Shown: positions 1 through 7,609 of the stretch, one piece after another | Position numbering within the stretch: the stretch's first letter is position 1 | Layout of the letters: every line of letters starts with the position of its first letter | Origin: Calditerricola satsumensis | GTDB taxonomy: Bacteria > Bacillota > Bacilli > Calditerricolales > Calditerricolaceae | DNA length: 36,185 nt | NCBI RefSeq assembly: GCF_014646935.1 | Contig: NZ_BMOF01000022.1 | Coordinates: 1-36,185 of the forward strand | Direction: 5' to 3' | Position numbers and translations under genes: made by a program | Notes under the pieces: model-generated | Seen by the model: only the letters and a program-made list of their open reading frames with translations | What the model was told of the DNA's origin: nothing | Databases searched by the model: none

Positions 1-2
1 GG

Positions 3-236
3 CGGCTGCGCACCACCAACGCCGTCGAGCGGCTCAATGAGGAGATTCGGCGCCGCGAACGAGTGATTCGGATTTTCCCAAACCGTGATTCCGCCTTACG
101 GCTTTTGGGTGCTTTGCTGATGGAGATTGACGAGAAGTGGGCGAGTGGCAAAAAGTATTTGGACATGACCGAGTACTTGGAATGGCGTGCCGCTCAGGAG
201 GCCGAAGCGTCTGCGAAAGTGGTGCGGGTCAGCTAG
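3..236 (+). CDS. IS256-family (Mutator) transposase, C-terminal fragment
   Basis: The frame is already open at the window edge and ends at TAG 234-236, giving 77 residues. It begins RLRTTNAVERLNEEIRRRER, which is the hallmark C-terminal block of IS256/Mutator-class DDE transposases (TTN..ERLN.EIRRR). The rest of the tail (FPNRDSALRLLGALLMEIDE) is also typical of that family. Only the last fifth of a roughly 400-residue protein is present, so whether the gene is intact outside the window cannot be seen. A terminal-repeat-like sequence lies about 60 bp downstream, consistent with the right end of the element. Family assignment is firm; activity is unknown. Confidence 0.9.
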   Translation, partial: RLRTTNAVERLNEEIRRRERVIRIFPNRDSALRLLGALLMEIDEKWASGKKYLDMTEYLEWRAAQEAEASAKVVRVS

Positions 237-295
237 GGGCCATTCCCTTACCGACCGTATGTAATTTCTTGGGATAAGCCCGTTCGAGCCGAGGG

Positions 296-327
296 GCAAT
301 TTTACACAGAGATTTGGACTTGATCAA
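296..327. mobile_element. Probable right terminal inverted repeat of the IS256-type element
   Basis: The stretch containing TTTTACACAGAGATTTGGAC resembles the terminal repeats of IS256-family elements, which commonly contain a TTTACAC.A core. It sits about 60 bp after the transposase stop, where the right end is expected. The left end is outside the window, so the repeat cannot be confirmed by pairing. Confidence 0.55.
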
Positions 328-363
328 CCCCAGTACGCCTCGACCAAAGGATAAGGCTGTTCT

Positions 364-498
364 ATGCGGATTTCTCTTTACTTCGATCCACATGTGTCGA
401 GAACAGAACAATCGGCGACGACAAAGCCGAAGACCCCTGCGATTGCAGAGGTCTTTGGTCAAGCATGGCATAGCCGTTTTCCCTATGTATATGTGAAG
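364..498 (+). other. Intergenic stretch with a possible 45-codon ORF and a stem-loop
   Basis: No recognisable gene lies between the IS end and 732. A 45-codon frame (start MRISLYFDPHVS, stop at 496-498) follows a weak AAAGGA about 18 bp upstream of its ATG. It matches no family I recognise and may be chance. Within it, 430-455 can fold as a stem-loop: AAGACC/GGTCTT outer stem, CTGC/GCAG inner stem, GATT loop. There is no T-run after it, so it is not an obvious terminator. Confidence 0.25.
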
Positions 499-535
499 TA
501 ACGTCATCCCCAAGGCCGCACGCGACCGCTTTCAG

Positions 536-642
536 TATACCACATAAAGATTCGCCTCTGCTCTCCTCCCCAGACCGAAATCTGGAGAACCTCTGCCCCG
601 TTCGGCCAGTTCTATTCATAACAATCTGAATTATGTGGTATA
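536..642. repeat. 12-bp perfect inverted repeat flanking 83 bp
   Basis: TATACCACATAA at 536-547 is exactly inverted as TTATGTGGTATA at 631-642. The right arm overlaps the -10 of the promoter that reads toward the VOC gene. It could be a two-site operator or the ends of a very small element; the sequence does not decide between these. Confidence 0.6.
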
Positions 643-644
643 AT
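615..644 (+). promoter_or_regulatory. Vegetative (sigma-A type) promoter for the VOC gene
   Basis: A consensus TATAAT at 639-644 is preceded by TGG, giving an extended TGn -10. TTCATA at 615-620 lies 18 bp upstream as a 4/6 match to the -35. It points at the gene starting at 732, leaving a leader of about 80 nt. Confidence 0.6.
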
Positions 645-731
645 TGAAAAGTATCGTGAATGGCACAGGACTTGACTTTTGCTGAGTTTAGCTGACATTT
701 TCCCCGTTTAAACCTGTGAGGAGGGAACGCC

Positions 732-1094
732 ATGGAGCGATGCCGTCCTTCGATTCGCGGGCTGCACGCCGTGGTGCTGTTCGCCAAAGATCTGGAAAAG
801 CAAAAGCGGTTTTACCGCGACGTACTGGGACTGCACCTGGAGGCGGACTATGGCGACGCCGTCTTTTTCTCCTGTGGGGAGCAGAAAATCGCGTTGTTTG
901 CCCCCAGCCACCATCCCGAGGGCGCAAAACGCCTTGAAGGCGCCGCCAAGGGCATCTCACACCTCGAGTTTCGCATTAAGCGGGCGGACAAAGCCTACTG
1001 GGATGAAAAACTGCGCGCGGCCGGCTACCACGCGTACGGCGACAACTATGAGGACGAAGACGGGAACCTCTTTCACTTTGTGTGCGAAGACTGA
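732..1094 (+). CDS. VOC-superfamily (glyoxalase/dioxygenase fold) protein
   Basis: This 120-residue protein has the single-module layout of the vicinal-oxygen-chelate fold. An N-terminal HAVVLFAKDLEKQKRFYRDV block carries His12 at a metal-ligand position and the usual FYRDVLGL signature. A second half-module has GISHLEF with His77, and the end FHFVCED has Glu119 at the last ligand position. Family members include glyoxalase I, fosfomycin-resistance enzymes and extradiol dioxygenases; nothing here fixes the substrate, so only the fold is called. The start is supported by GAGGAGGGA ending 6 bp upstream of ATG. It appears monocistronic, with a promoter at 615-644 and a candidate terminator at 1264-1300. 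Confidence 0.85.
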   Translation: MERCRPSIRGLHAVVLFAKDLEKQKRFYRDVLGLHLEADYGDAVFFSCGEQKIALFAPSHHPEGAKRLEGAAKGISHLEFRIKRADKAYWDEKLRAAGYHAYGDNYEDEDGNLFHFVCED

Positions 1095-1263
1095 AGCGTC
1101 TAACCGGATCCGTCTTTTTGGAATCGGTTACGTGAACACGGCGAAACGGCCGCACACCCGTAACGAATTCTCCACGCTTCCGCCACAAACGCTTAACGTA
1201 TAGCGGGTATTCTTTAGGTAGATGCTCCACCCCAACCGCAAGGCCCCAAAAACGCCTATGGTG

Positions 1264-1300
1264 CTAGCCCAGTCCTCCGCTTGGGTTGGCCTCTTTTTTT
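1264..1300 (+). terminator. Candidate intrinsic terminator downstream of the VOC gene
   Basis: TAGCCCAG and CTTGGGTTG can pair, with several G-T pairs, around a short loop, followed by a run of seven T. It lies about 170 bp after the VOC stop. The interval 1095-1537 otherwise holds no gene I can support. Confidence 0.5.
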
Positions 1301-1444
1301 ATCGGCGCCGCGGCCGCATCCCGCACCTTGCGCGTCTTGCACGAGAATGCGCCCGGGCCCGTTGATCCGCGAGCCTCCCAACAGGCCACAGGGAGGCGAA
1401 CGCCATGACCCTCGAGCACGGGTCGATGACGCCGAACCCTTCCC

Positions 1445-1492
1445 AAAAAACGAAGCCCTTGGCCCGCCGACACGGCGACGCCAAGGGCTTTT
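1445..1492 (-). terminator. Intrinsic terminator of the metI-metC-metH operon
   Basis: An 11-bp perfect stem (AAGCCCTTGGC / GCCAAGGGCTT, 1453-1490) is followed on the minus strand by CG and six T. It lies about 45 bp after the metH stop. A short TTTT also follows on the plus strand, so it may work in both directions. Confidence 0.85.
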
Positions 1493-1537
1493 CGCGTAAT
1501 GCCGCGTCCGCGGCTCATTCCTCGAACGCTCTCGGGG

Positions 1538-4500
1538 TTACTCCACGCTGAAGTACGTCGCCTCCGGATGGGCGAAGACCATCGCCGACACGGAGGCCTC
1601 GGGGTCCATCATGTACCCCTCGGTGAGGCGCAGGCCGATCTCCTCCGGCTGGAGCAGGCGGAACAGCTTGGCCTGGTCCTCCAGATTGGGACAGGCCGGA
1701 TAGCCGAAGGAGACGCGGATCCCTTGGTACTTGGCGGCGAAGCGCTCGGCCATCGTCATCTCCGGCGGGTCGGGGAAGCCCCACGCGTCGCGGAGGATGT
1801 GGTGCAGCCGCTCGGCGAAGGCCTCGGCCAGCTCCAGCGCCGCTGCCTGCAGGACGTGGGCGCGCAGGTAGTCGCCCCGCTCCTTCCATTCCCGCGCCCG
1901 CTCGCGGATGCCCGTGCCGGCCGTCACGGCGAAGAAGGCCACGTAGTCCATCACGCCGCTTGAGGTCGGACGGACGTAATCGGCCAGGCACAGAAAGGGC
2001 GGCTTCTTCTGGCGGGGGAAGGAAAACCGCTCGAGCACCCGCGCGGGGTTGTCCGGGTCGTAGATGAGGATGTCGTCGCCGTCCGCCTGGGCCGGGAAGA
2101 AGCGGTACACGGTATGGGCCTCGATCAGGCCGTCCCGCTCGGCCGTCTCCAGCACCTCGTCGACGACGGCCTTCAGCTTCACTGCCTTCTCGTCCCCCTC
2201 GGCCAGCAGCTTCTCCACGTTGCCGCGCAGGCCGAGGTGCTTGCCCAAGAGCATTCGCCAATTCAAATACGGAAGCAAATGGCGCAGCGGGTAGCGGCGC
2301 AGCACATGCCGCTTGAGGTCCGGCGGCACGAACACCGGTGCCTCCTTCACCCGGGGACGCACCGGCAACGTGGCCACGGCCACGGGCGCTTTGGCCTCCT
2401 CCGCCGCACCCCCGGCCTGGGCCCGCCGGTGCGCCGCCTCCAGCGCCCGCCGCTTCTCGGGGTCGAAGAGGGCGTTGGCCAGCTCCAGCCCCTCCATGGC
2501 GTCCTTGGCGTAGAGGACCAGCCCGTCGTAGGCCGGGGCGATGCGCGTGGCGACGAACTTGCGCGTCAGGGCCGCCCCGCCGATGAGGAGCGGCACGGAA
2601 ATGCCCGCCGCCTTGAGGTCCTGGGCGGTGTGGACCATCATCTGCGCCGACTTGACGAGGAGCCCCGACAGGCCGATGGCGTCGGGCTTTTCCCGGTGGT
2701 AGGCTTCGATCAGCTTCTCCGAGGGCACCTTGATGCCGAGGTCGATCACCCGGTAGCCGTTGTTCGACAGGATGATCTCAACAAGGTTTTTGCCGATGTC
2801 GTGGACGTCGCCCTTCACCGTGGCCAGGAGAATCGTGCCCTTGGTCGCCGTCTCCTTCTTCTCCATGTACGGCTCGAGGAAGGCCACAGCGGCCTTCATC
2901 ACCTCGGCGCTCTGCAGCACCTCGGCCACGATGAGCTGGTTGTCGTTGAAGAGGCGCCCCACCTCGTCCATGCCGGCCATGAGCGGCCCGTTGATGATCG
3001 CCAGCGGGTCGCCGTATTTCTCGAGGGCCCGCTTCAGGTCGTCGTACAGGCCCTCCTTCGTCCCCTCCACGATATAGCGGGCCAGGCGCTCCTCCAGCGT
3101 CAGGTTCTCCGCCGGGGCCGTGGCCTTCCGCTCCGCCTTCTTCTCCCGGAAATGGGCGGTGAAGCGGGCCAGCGCCTCCTCGCAGGCCGCTTTGTCGGTG
3201 GAAAAGAGCAGCGCTTCGGCCAAGGCGCGCTCCTCCTCCGGAATCGACGCGTACCGCTCCAGGCGCTCGGTGTTGACGATGGCGTAGTCGAGGCCGGCCT
3301 TGGTGCAGTGGTAGAGAAAGACGGCATTCAGCACCTCTCGCCCGGCCGGCGGCAGGCCGAAGGAGACGTTGCTGATGCCGAGAATCGTCGGGCACTCCGG
3401 GAAGCGCTCCTTGATCAGGCGGAGGCCCTCGATCGTCTCCACGGCCGCCCCGACGTAGGCCGCGTCGCCGGTGCCCACCGGGAAGACGAGGGGATCGAAG
3501 AGGATGTCGCGCGGGTCAAGGCCGTACTTGTGCACGAGGAGGTCGTAGGACCGTTCGGCCACCTCCAGCTTGCGCTCCCGGGTGACGGCCATGCCCTGCT
3601 CGTCGATGGTGCCGACGACGACGGCCGCCCCATAGGCATGCACGAGCGGGGCCACGGCGGCAAAGCGCTTCTCACCCTCCTCCAGGTTGATCGAGTTGAT
3701 GATCGCCTTCCCCTGCGAAAAGGTGAGCCCCAGCTCGATGACGCGCGGGTCTGTGGAGTCGAGCATCAGCGGCACCTTGACCTTCTTCACCACGTGGGCG
3801 AGGAAGCGCGCCATGTCGGCGTACTCGTCGCGGTCGGGGTCGGCCAGGCAGATGTCGAGGATCTGGGCGCCGCCCTTCACCTGGGCGCGGGCGATCTCCG
3901 CCGCCTCCTCGTATTTCCCCTCGGCAATGAGCCGGCGGAACTTGCGCGAGCCGATGACGTTGGTCCGCTCGCCGACGAGGAGCGGGCGGTTTTCCGGCTC
4001 CAGGTAGACCGCCTCGATGCCCGAGACGGCGTGCACGCGGCGGCCCTTCGGCACGCGGGGAGCGTAGGCGGACAGGGTTTCGGCCAGCGCGCGGATGTGC
4101 GCCGGCGTCGTGCCGCAGCAGCCGCCGGCGATGTTCAGCCAGCCCTGTTCGGCGAAGGCGGCCATCTTTTTGGCCAGAGCCTGCGGCGTCTCGTGGTAGT
4201 GGCCGTCCTCGTCGGGCATCCCGGCGTTGGGATAGCAGAGGACGAAGCAGTCGGCCAGCTCCGCCAGCGTGCGCACGTGGTCGCGCATGAACTCCGGCCC
4301 CGTGGCGCAGTTGAGCCCCACCGCCAGCGGGCGGAGATGGTGCACCGACAGGTAGAAGGCGTCGATGGCCTGCCCGGCGAGCATCGTCCCGGTGGGCTCG
4401 ATCGTGCACGAGAGAAAGAGCGGCACCTCGCGCCCGGTCTGGGCAAAGGCCTGGCGGATGCCGATGCCGGCCGCCTTCACGTTGCGCGCATCCTGCGCCG

Positions 4501-4987
4501 TTTCCACGAGGAGGAGGTCGACGCCCCCTTCAAGCAGGGCCACGGCCTGCTCGCGGTGCGCCTCAACCAGCTCGTTGAAGGCAATGCCGCCCGTCACCGA
4601 CAGGGACTTCGTCGTCGGGCCGATGGACCCCGCCACAAAGCGCGGCCGGTCGGGCGTGGCATGCCGGTCCGCCGCCTCGCGAGCCAGGCGCGCCGCGGCG
4701 CGGTTGATCTCGGCGACGCGGTCCTCCAGCCCGTACTCGGCCAGCACCACCCGCGTGGCGCCGAAGGTGTTCGTCTCGATGATGTCGGCCCCCGCCTCGA
4801 GGTAGGCCTCGTGGATGGCGGAAATGAGGTCCGGACGGGTGAGGTTGAGGATCTCGTTGCACCCGTCGTAGGCCTCGCCGCCGAAGTCTTGCGGCGTGAG
4901 GCCGGCCTGCTGGATCATCGTCCCCATCGCGCCGTCGAGGATGAGGATGCGCGTTTCGAGTTCCTTGCGAAGGGCTGTACACGCCAT
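1538..4987 (-). CDS. metH: Cobalamin-dependent methionine synthase
   Basis: This 1149-residue cytosolic enzyme transfers a methyl group from 5-methyltetrahydrofolate through cobalamin to homocysteine. All four modules are visible. The homocysteine/zinc barrel spans about 1-310, with ligands Cys227 (GLNCATGP) and Cys290-Cys291 (GGCCGTTP). The pterin-binding barrel spans about 335-600. The B12 module spans about 630-840, with DVHDIGKN (cobalt ligand His729) and GLSGLL (Ser774). The C-terminal AdoMet-dependent reactivation domain contains RFSFPRQ and ends near the usual length, slightly shorter than E. coli MetH. The start follows AAAGGAGAG. It is the last gene of the metI-metC-metH unit, 18 bp after metC, with a strong terminator downstream. 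This gives a complete cysteine-to-methionine route in one SAM-responsive operon. Confidence 0.97.
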   Translation of the reverse strand: MACTALRKELETRILILDGAMGTMIQQAGLTPQDFGGEAYDGCNEILNLTRPDLISAIHEAYLEAGADIIETNTFGATRVVLAEYGLEDRVAEINRAAARLAREAADRHATPDRPRFVAGSIGPTTKSLSVTGGIAFNELVEAHREQAVALLEGGVDLLLVETAQDARNVKAAGIGIRQAFAQTGREVPLFLSCTIEPTGTMLAGQAIDAFYLSVHHLRPLAVGLNCATGPEFMRDHVRTLAELADCFVLCYPNAGMPDEDGHYHETPQALAKKMAAFAEQGWLNIAGGCCGTTPAHIRALAETLSAYAPRVPKGRRVHAVSGIEAVYLEPENRPLLVGERTNVIGSRKFRRLIAEGKYEEAAEIARAQVKGGAQILDICLADPDRDEYADMARFLAHVVKKVKVPLMLDSTDPRVIELGLTFSQGKAIINSINLEEGEKRFAAVAPLVHAYGAAVVVGTIDEQGMAVTRERKLEVAERSYDLLVHKYGLDPRDILFDPLVFPVGTGDAAYVGAAVETIEGLRLIKERFPECPTILGISNVSFGLPPAGREVLNAVFLYHCTKAGLDYAIVNTERLERYASIPEEERALAEALLFSTDKAACEEALARFTAHFREKKAERKATAPAENLTLEERLARYIVEGTKEGLYDDLKRALEKYGDPLAIINGPLMAGMDEVGRLFNDNQLIVAEVLQSAEVMKAAVAFLEPYMEKKETATKGTILLATVKGDVHDIGKNLVEIILSNNGYRVIDLGIKVPSEKLIEAYHREKPDAIGLSGLLVKSAQMMVHTAQDLKAAGISVPLLIGGAALTRKFVATRIAPAYDGLVLYAKDAMEGLELANALFDPEKRRALEAAHRRAQAGGAAEEAKAPVAVATLPVRPRVKEAPVFVPPDLKRHVLRRYPLRHLLPYLNWRMLLGKHLGLRGNVEKLLAEGDEKAVKLKAVVDEVLETAERDGLIEAHTVYRFFPAQADGDDILIYDPDNPARVLERFSFPRQKKPPFLCLADYVRPTSSGVMDYVAFFAVTAGTGIRERAREWKERGDYLRAHVLQAAALELAEAFAERLHHILRDAWGFPDPPEMTMAERFAAKYQGIRVSFGYPACPNLEDQAKLFRLLQPEEIGLRLTEGYMMDPEASVSAMVFAHPEATYFSVE

Positions 4988-5005
4988 GGTTCGCTCTCCT
5001 TTCCC

Positions 5006-6166
5006 TTACCGCTGCGGCAGTGCGGCACTGGTTGCCTCGAGGGCCTGGGCCAGGTCGGCCTGGAGGTCCTCCAGCGCCTCCAGTCCCACCGACAGGCGCA
5101 GGAGGCCGTCGCCGATCCCCCGCGCGCGGCGCACCTCGGACGGCATGGCCGCGTGGGACATCCGCGCCGGATAGGTGAGGATGCTCTCGACGGCCCCCAG
5201 GCTCACGGCGACGAGGGGCAGGCGCACGGCCTGGACGAAGCGGCGCACCGCCTCGGCCGAGCCCAGGTCGAAGGCCAGCACCGCCCCGTCGCCGGTGGCT
5301 TGGGCACGGTGCGTGGCGTGACCGGGATGGTCAGACAGGCCGGGATAGTAGACGCGCTGCACGGCCGGGTGGGTCTTCAGCCAGGCGGCCAGCTGCGCGG
5401 CGGTCCGCTCGGCCTGGTCGAGGCGCACCTTCAGCGTCTTGAGGCCGCGCAGGAGCAGCCAGCTGTCCTGGACGCCGAGCACAGCGCCGACGGCGTTTTG
5501 CACCGCGTACAGGCGTCGCCCGAGCTCCGGGTCGCGCACGACGGCCAGCCCGGCCACCACGTCGCTGTGGCCGCTCAGGAACTTCGTCGCGCTGTGGACG
5601 ACGATGTCGCACCCCAGCTCGAGCGGCCGCTGCCGGTACGGCGTGAGAAACGTGTTGTCGACGATGGTGAGAAGGCCGTGGCGCCGGGCGATGGCCACCA
5701 TCGCCCGCAGGTCGGTGATCTTCAGCGTCGGGTTGGACGGCGTCTCGATGTAGAGGGCCTTCGTGTTGGGCCGAACGGCCGCCGCAACCCGCTCAGGGTC
5801 GGTGGTGTCGACGAAGGTGGTCGCGATCCCCAGCCGCGCCAGAACCGTGGTCAGCAGGCGGTACGTGCCGCCGTACACGTCCTCCGAGGCGATCAGGTGG
5901 TCGCCGGCGGAAAAGAGCATCAGCACGCTGGCGATGGCGGCCATGCCGGAGGAGAAGGCGAAGGCCGCGGCGCCGCCTTCCAGCTGCGCGGCCGCCTCCT
6001 CCAGCGCTGCCCGCGTGGGGTTGCCCGAGCGCGCGTAGTCGAAGGCGGGTGGCTCGTCCAGCGACGCGTGGTGGTAGGTACTGGCCAGGAAGATCGGCAC
6101 GCTGGATGCGCCGGTGACGGGATCGATCTCCTTTCCGGGATGAATGAGCCGCGTGGCGAACTCCAC
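5006..6166 (-). CDS. metC: Cystathionine beta-lyase (PLP-dependent)
   Basis: This 386-residue member of the Cys/Met-metabolism PLP family cleaves cystathionine to homocysteine, pyruvate and ammonia. Visible family features are FDYARSGNPTR, the FSSGMAAI phosphate-binding loop near 71-78, YIETPSNP, IVDNTF, and the Schiff-base lysine Lys195 in HSATKFLSGH. TIHPG-like LIHPG at the N-terminus and SGHSDV resemble Bacillus MetC more than MetI. It starts with GTG behind GGAGGTGG, 2 bp after the metI stop, so the two are translationally linked as in the B. subtilis metI-metC pair. Substrate choice between cystathionine and related thioethers is inferred from similarity and operon position. Confidence 0.9.
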   Translation of the reverse strand: MEFATRLIHPGKEIDPVTGASSVPIFLASTYHHASLDEPPAFDYARSGNPTRAALEEAAAQLEGGAAAFAFSSGMAAIASVLMLFSAGDHLIASEDVYGGTYRLLTTVLARLGIATTFVDTTDPERVAAAVRPNTKALYIETPSNPTLKITDLRAMVAIARRHGLLTIVDNTFLTPYRQRPLELGCDIVVHSATKFLSGHSDVVAGLAVVRDPELGRRLYAVQNAVGAVLGVQDSWLLLRGLKTLKVRLDQAERTAAQLAAWLKTHPAVQRVYYPGLSDHPGHATHRAQATGDGAVLAFDLGSAEAVRRFVQAVRLPLVAVSLGAVESILTYPARMSHAAMPSEVRRARGIGDGLLRLSVGLEALEDLQADLAQALEATSAALPQR

Positions 6167-6168
6167 CG

Positions 6169-7323
6169 TTAGCCCACCTCCTCCGCCGCCCGCTCGAGGG
6201 CCTGGGCCAGGTCGGCGATGAGGTCGTCGACATTCTCGATGCCGACGGACAGGCGCAGCAGCTTCTCGTCCACCCCGACGGCACGGCGCATCGCCTCGGG
6301 AATCTCGGCGTGGGTCTGCACCGCCGGGTAGGTGATGAGGCTCTCCACGCCGCCGAGGCTTTCGGCGAAGGTGATGAGCCGCACGTGGCGCAGCACCGGC
6401 TCCACCAGGGCCGGATCGACGACGCGGAACGACAGGAGCGCCCCGGGCCCCTTCGCCTGGCGGAAATGGACCGCGCGCCCGGGGTGGTCCGGCAGGTCGG
6501 GGAAGTAGACCGCCTCGACGAGCGGATGATCGGCCAAGAAGCGGGCGATGCGCGACGCGTTTTCCTGCTGGCGGTCGAGGCGCACGGCGAGGGTCTTCAT
6601 CCCGCGCATGAGCAGCCAGGCATCCTGCGGGCCGAGCACCGCGCTGATGGCGTTGTGCAGGTAGGCCACACGCTCGGTCAGCTCCTGGCCCTTCGTCACG
6701 ATCAGGCCGGCCAGGACGTCGTTGTGGCCGCCGAGGTACTTCGTCGCGCTGTGGATGACGATGTCGGCGCCCAGCTCGAGGGGCCGCTGCAGGTACGGGC
6801 TCATCAGCGTGTTGTCGACGATGAGGAGCAGGCCGTGGTCCCTGGCCACCTTCGCCAGGGCGGCGATGTCGGCCACCTGCAACAGCGGGTTGGTCGGCGT
6901 CTCGATGAACAGCGCCTTGGTGTTCGGCCGCAAAGCCTGCAGCACCGCGTCGACGGACGAGGCGTCGACATAGGAGGCCGTCACGCCCACCCGGGCCAGC
7001 ACCTGCTCAAACAGCCGGTACGTGCCGCCATAAAGATCATGGGACAGCACGACGTGGTCGCCGCTGGAAAAGAGCGCCGCCACCGTCTGGATCGCCGCCA
7101 TGCCCGACGCGCAGGCAAACCCGCCGTCACCGCCCTCCAGCTCGGCGATGGCCTCTTCCAGCACCTTTCGCGTCGGATTGGCCAGACGAGCGTAATCAAA
7201 CCCGGTGCTTTGCCCCAGCGCCGGATGGCCGTACGTGGCCGCGTAATAGACCGGGTAGCTCACCGCACCGGTGGCAACGTCCTTCCGGTTGCCAATTTGG
7301 ACCAAACAGGATTCCACGCGCAC
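6169..7323 (-). CDS. metI: Cystathionine gamma-synthase / O-acetylhomoserine thiolyase
   Basis: This 384-residue PLP enzyme condenses an activated homoserine with cysteine (or sulfide), the first step feeding MetC and MetH. It closely resembles B. subtilis MetI: LVQIGNRKDVATGAVS at the N-terminus, FDYARLANPTRKV, CASGMAAIQT near 71-80, FIETPTNP, and PLP lysine Lys195 in HSATKYLGGHND. I place the start at GTG 7323 because AAAGGAGG lies 8 bp upstream. The open frame runs back to an ATG at 7416, but that lies inside the riboswitch terminator region and would put riboswitch sequence into protein. It is the first gene of the operon, with a SAM-I riboswitch directly in front. Confidence 0.92.
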   Translation of the reverse strand: MRVESCLVQIGNRKDVATGAVSYPVYYAATYGHPALGQSTGFDYARLANPTRKVLEEAIAELEGGDGGFACASGMAAIQTVAALFSSGDHVVLSHDLYGGTYRLFEQVLARVGVTASYVDASSVDAVLQALRPNTKALFIETPTNPLLQVADIAALAKVARDHGLLLIVDNTLMSPYLQRPLELGADIVIHSATKYLGGHNDVLAGLIVTKGQELTERVAYLHNAISAVLGPQDAWLLMRGMKTLAVRLDRQQENASRIARFLADHPLVEAVYFPDLPDHPGRAVHFRQAKGPGALLSFRVVDPALVEPVLRHVRLITFAESLGGVESLITYPAVQTHAEIPEAMRRAVGVDEKLLRLSVGIENVDDLIADLAQALERAAEEVG

Positions 7324-7371
7324 CGCCTCTTCCTCCTTTTGCGCATGCCTTCGGTTTCCATCTCGGCAACG

Positions 7372-7531
7372 AAAAAGGCCTTTCATCTCTGCAAGATGAA
7401 AGGCCGGAATCGTCATTCCGCTCTCATCTCTCAGAGATGAACCATCTCTGCAGGAATTGGCACCACACCGACCGCAGCCGGTAGGTTGCCGGGCTTCATC
7501 GGGCCAGTCCCTCCGCCACTCTTGATAAGAG
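7372..7531 (-). promoter_or_regulatory. SAM-I riboswitch (S-box) with its terminator
   Basis: Read on the minus strand, the aptamer (7531 to 7421) has CTCTTATCAAGAG, GGAGGGACTGGCCCGATGA and CCCGGCAACC, the conserved S-box core. P1 is closed by CTCTTATC with GATGAGAG. The expression platform follows: a 12-bp perfect stem GGCCTTTCATCT/AGATGAAAGGCC (7405-7377) and five T (7376-7372). The P1 3' strand AGATGAGAG can instead pair with CTTTCATCT of the terminator, making the anti-terminator. SAM binding should therefore switch metI-metC-metH off. Confidence 0.96.
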
Positions 7532-7579
7532 CCGGATGTTTTCGCTATGCGGTTGTCGTCGCGCGTGCGATTTGCTTTA

Positions 7580-7609
7580 ACTATACGAGATCGTCTAATC
7601 CTCTGTCAA
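7580..7609 (-). promoter_or_regulatory. Sigma-A promoter of the S-box methionine operon
   Basis: On the minus strand, TTGACA (7609-7604) is separated by 18 bp from TATAGT (7585-7580), placing the start about 45 nt before the aptamer. The -35 lies inside the last codons of tnaA. Confidence 0.85.

Noticed and set aside
1405-1551. 48-codon ORF with a good AGGGAGG site, MTLEHGSMTPNPSQKT...
   Set aside because: It runs through the metH terminator and into the metH 3' end on the opposite strand and resembles no family; chance ORF more likely.
2114-6172. 1352-codon open frame on the plus strand across metH and metC
   Set aside because: It is antisense to two well-conserved enzymes, has low-complexity His/Gly/Arg/Val-rich sequence, and is explained by GC-rich codon usage leaving the opposite frame free of stops.
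7324-7416. Upstream ATG for metI adding 31 residues
   Set aside because: This start lies just beyond the riboswitch terminator's 3' arm and would make the terminator T-tract and stem part of the coding region; GTG 7323 has the correct ribosome site.
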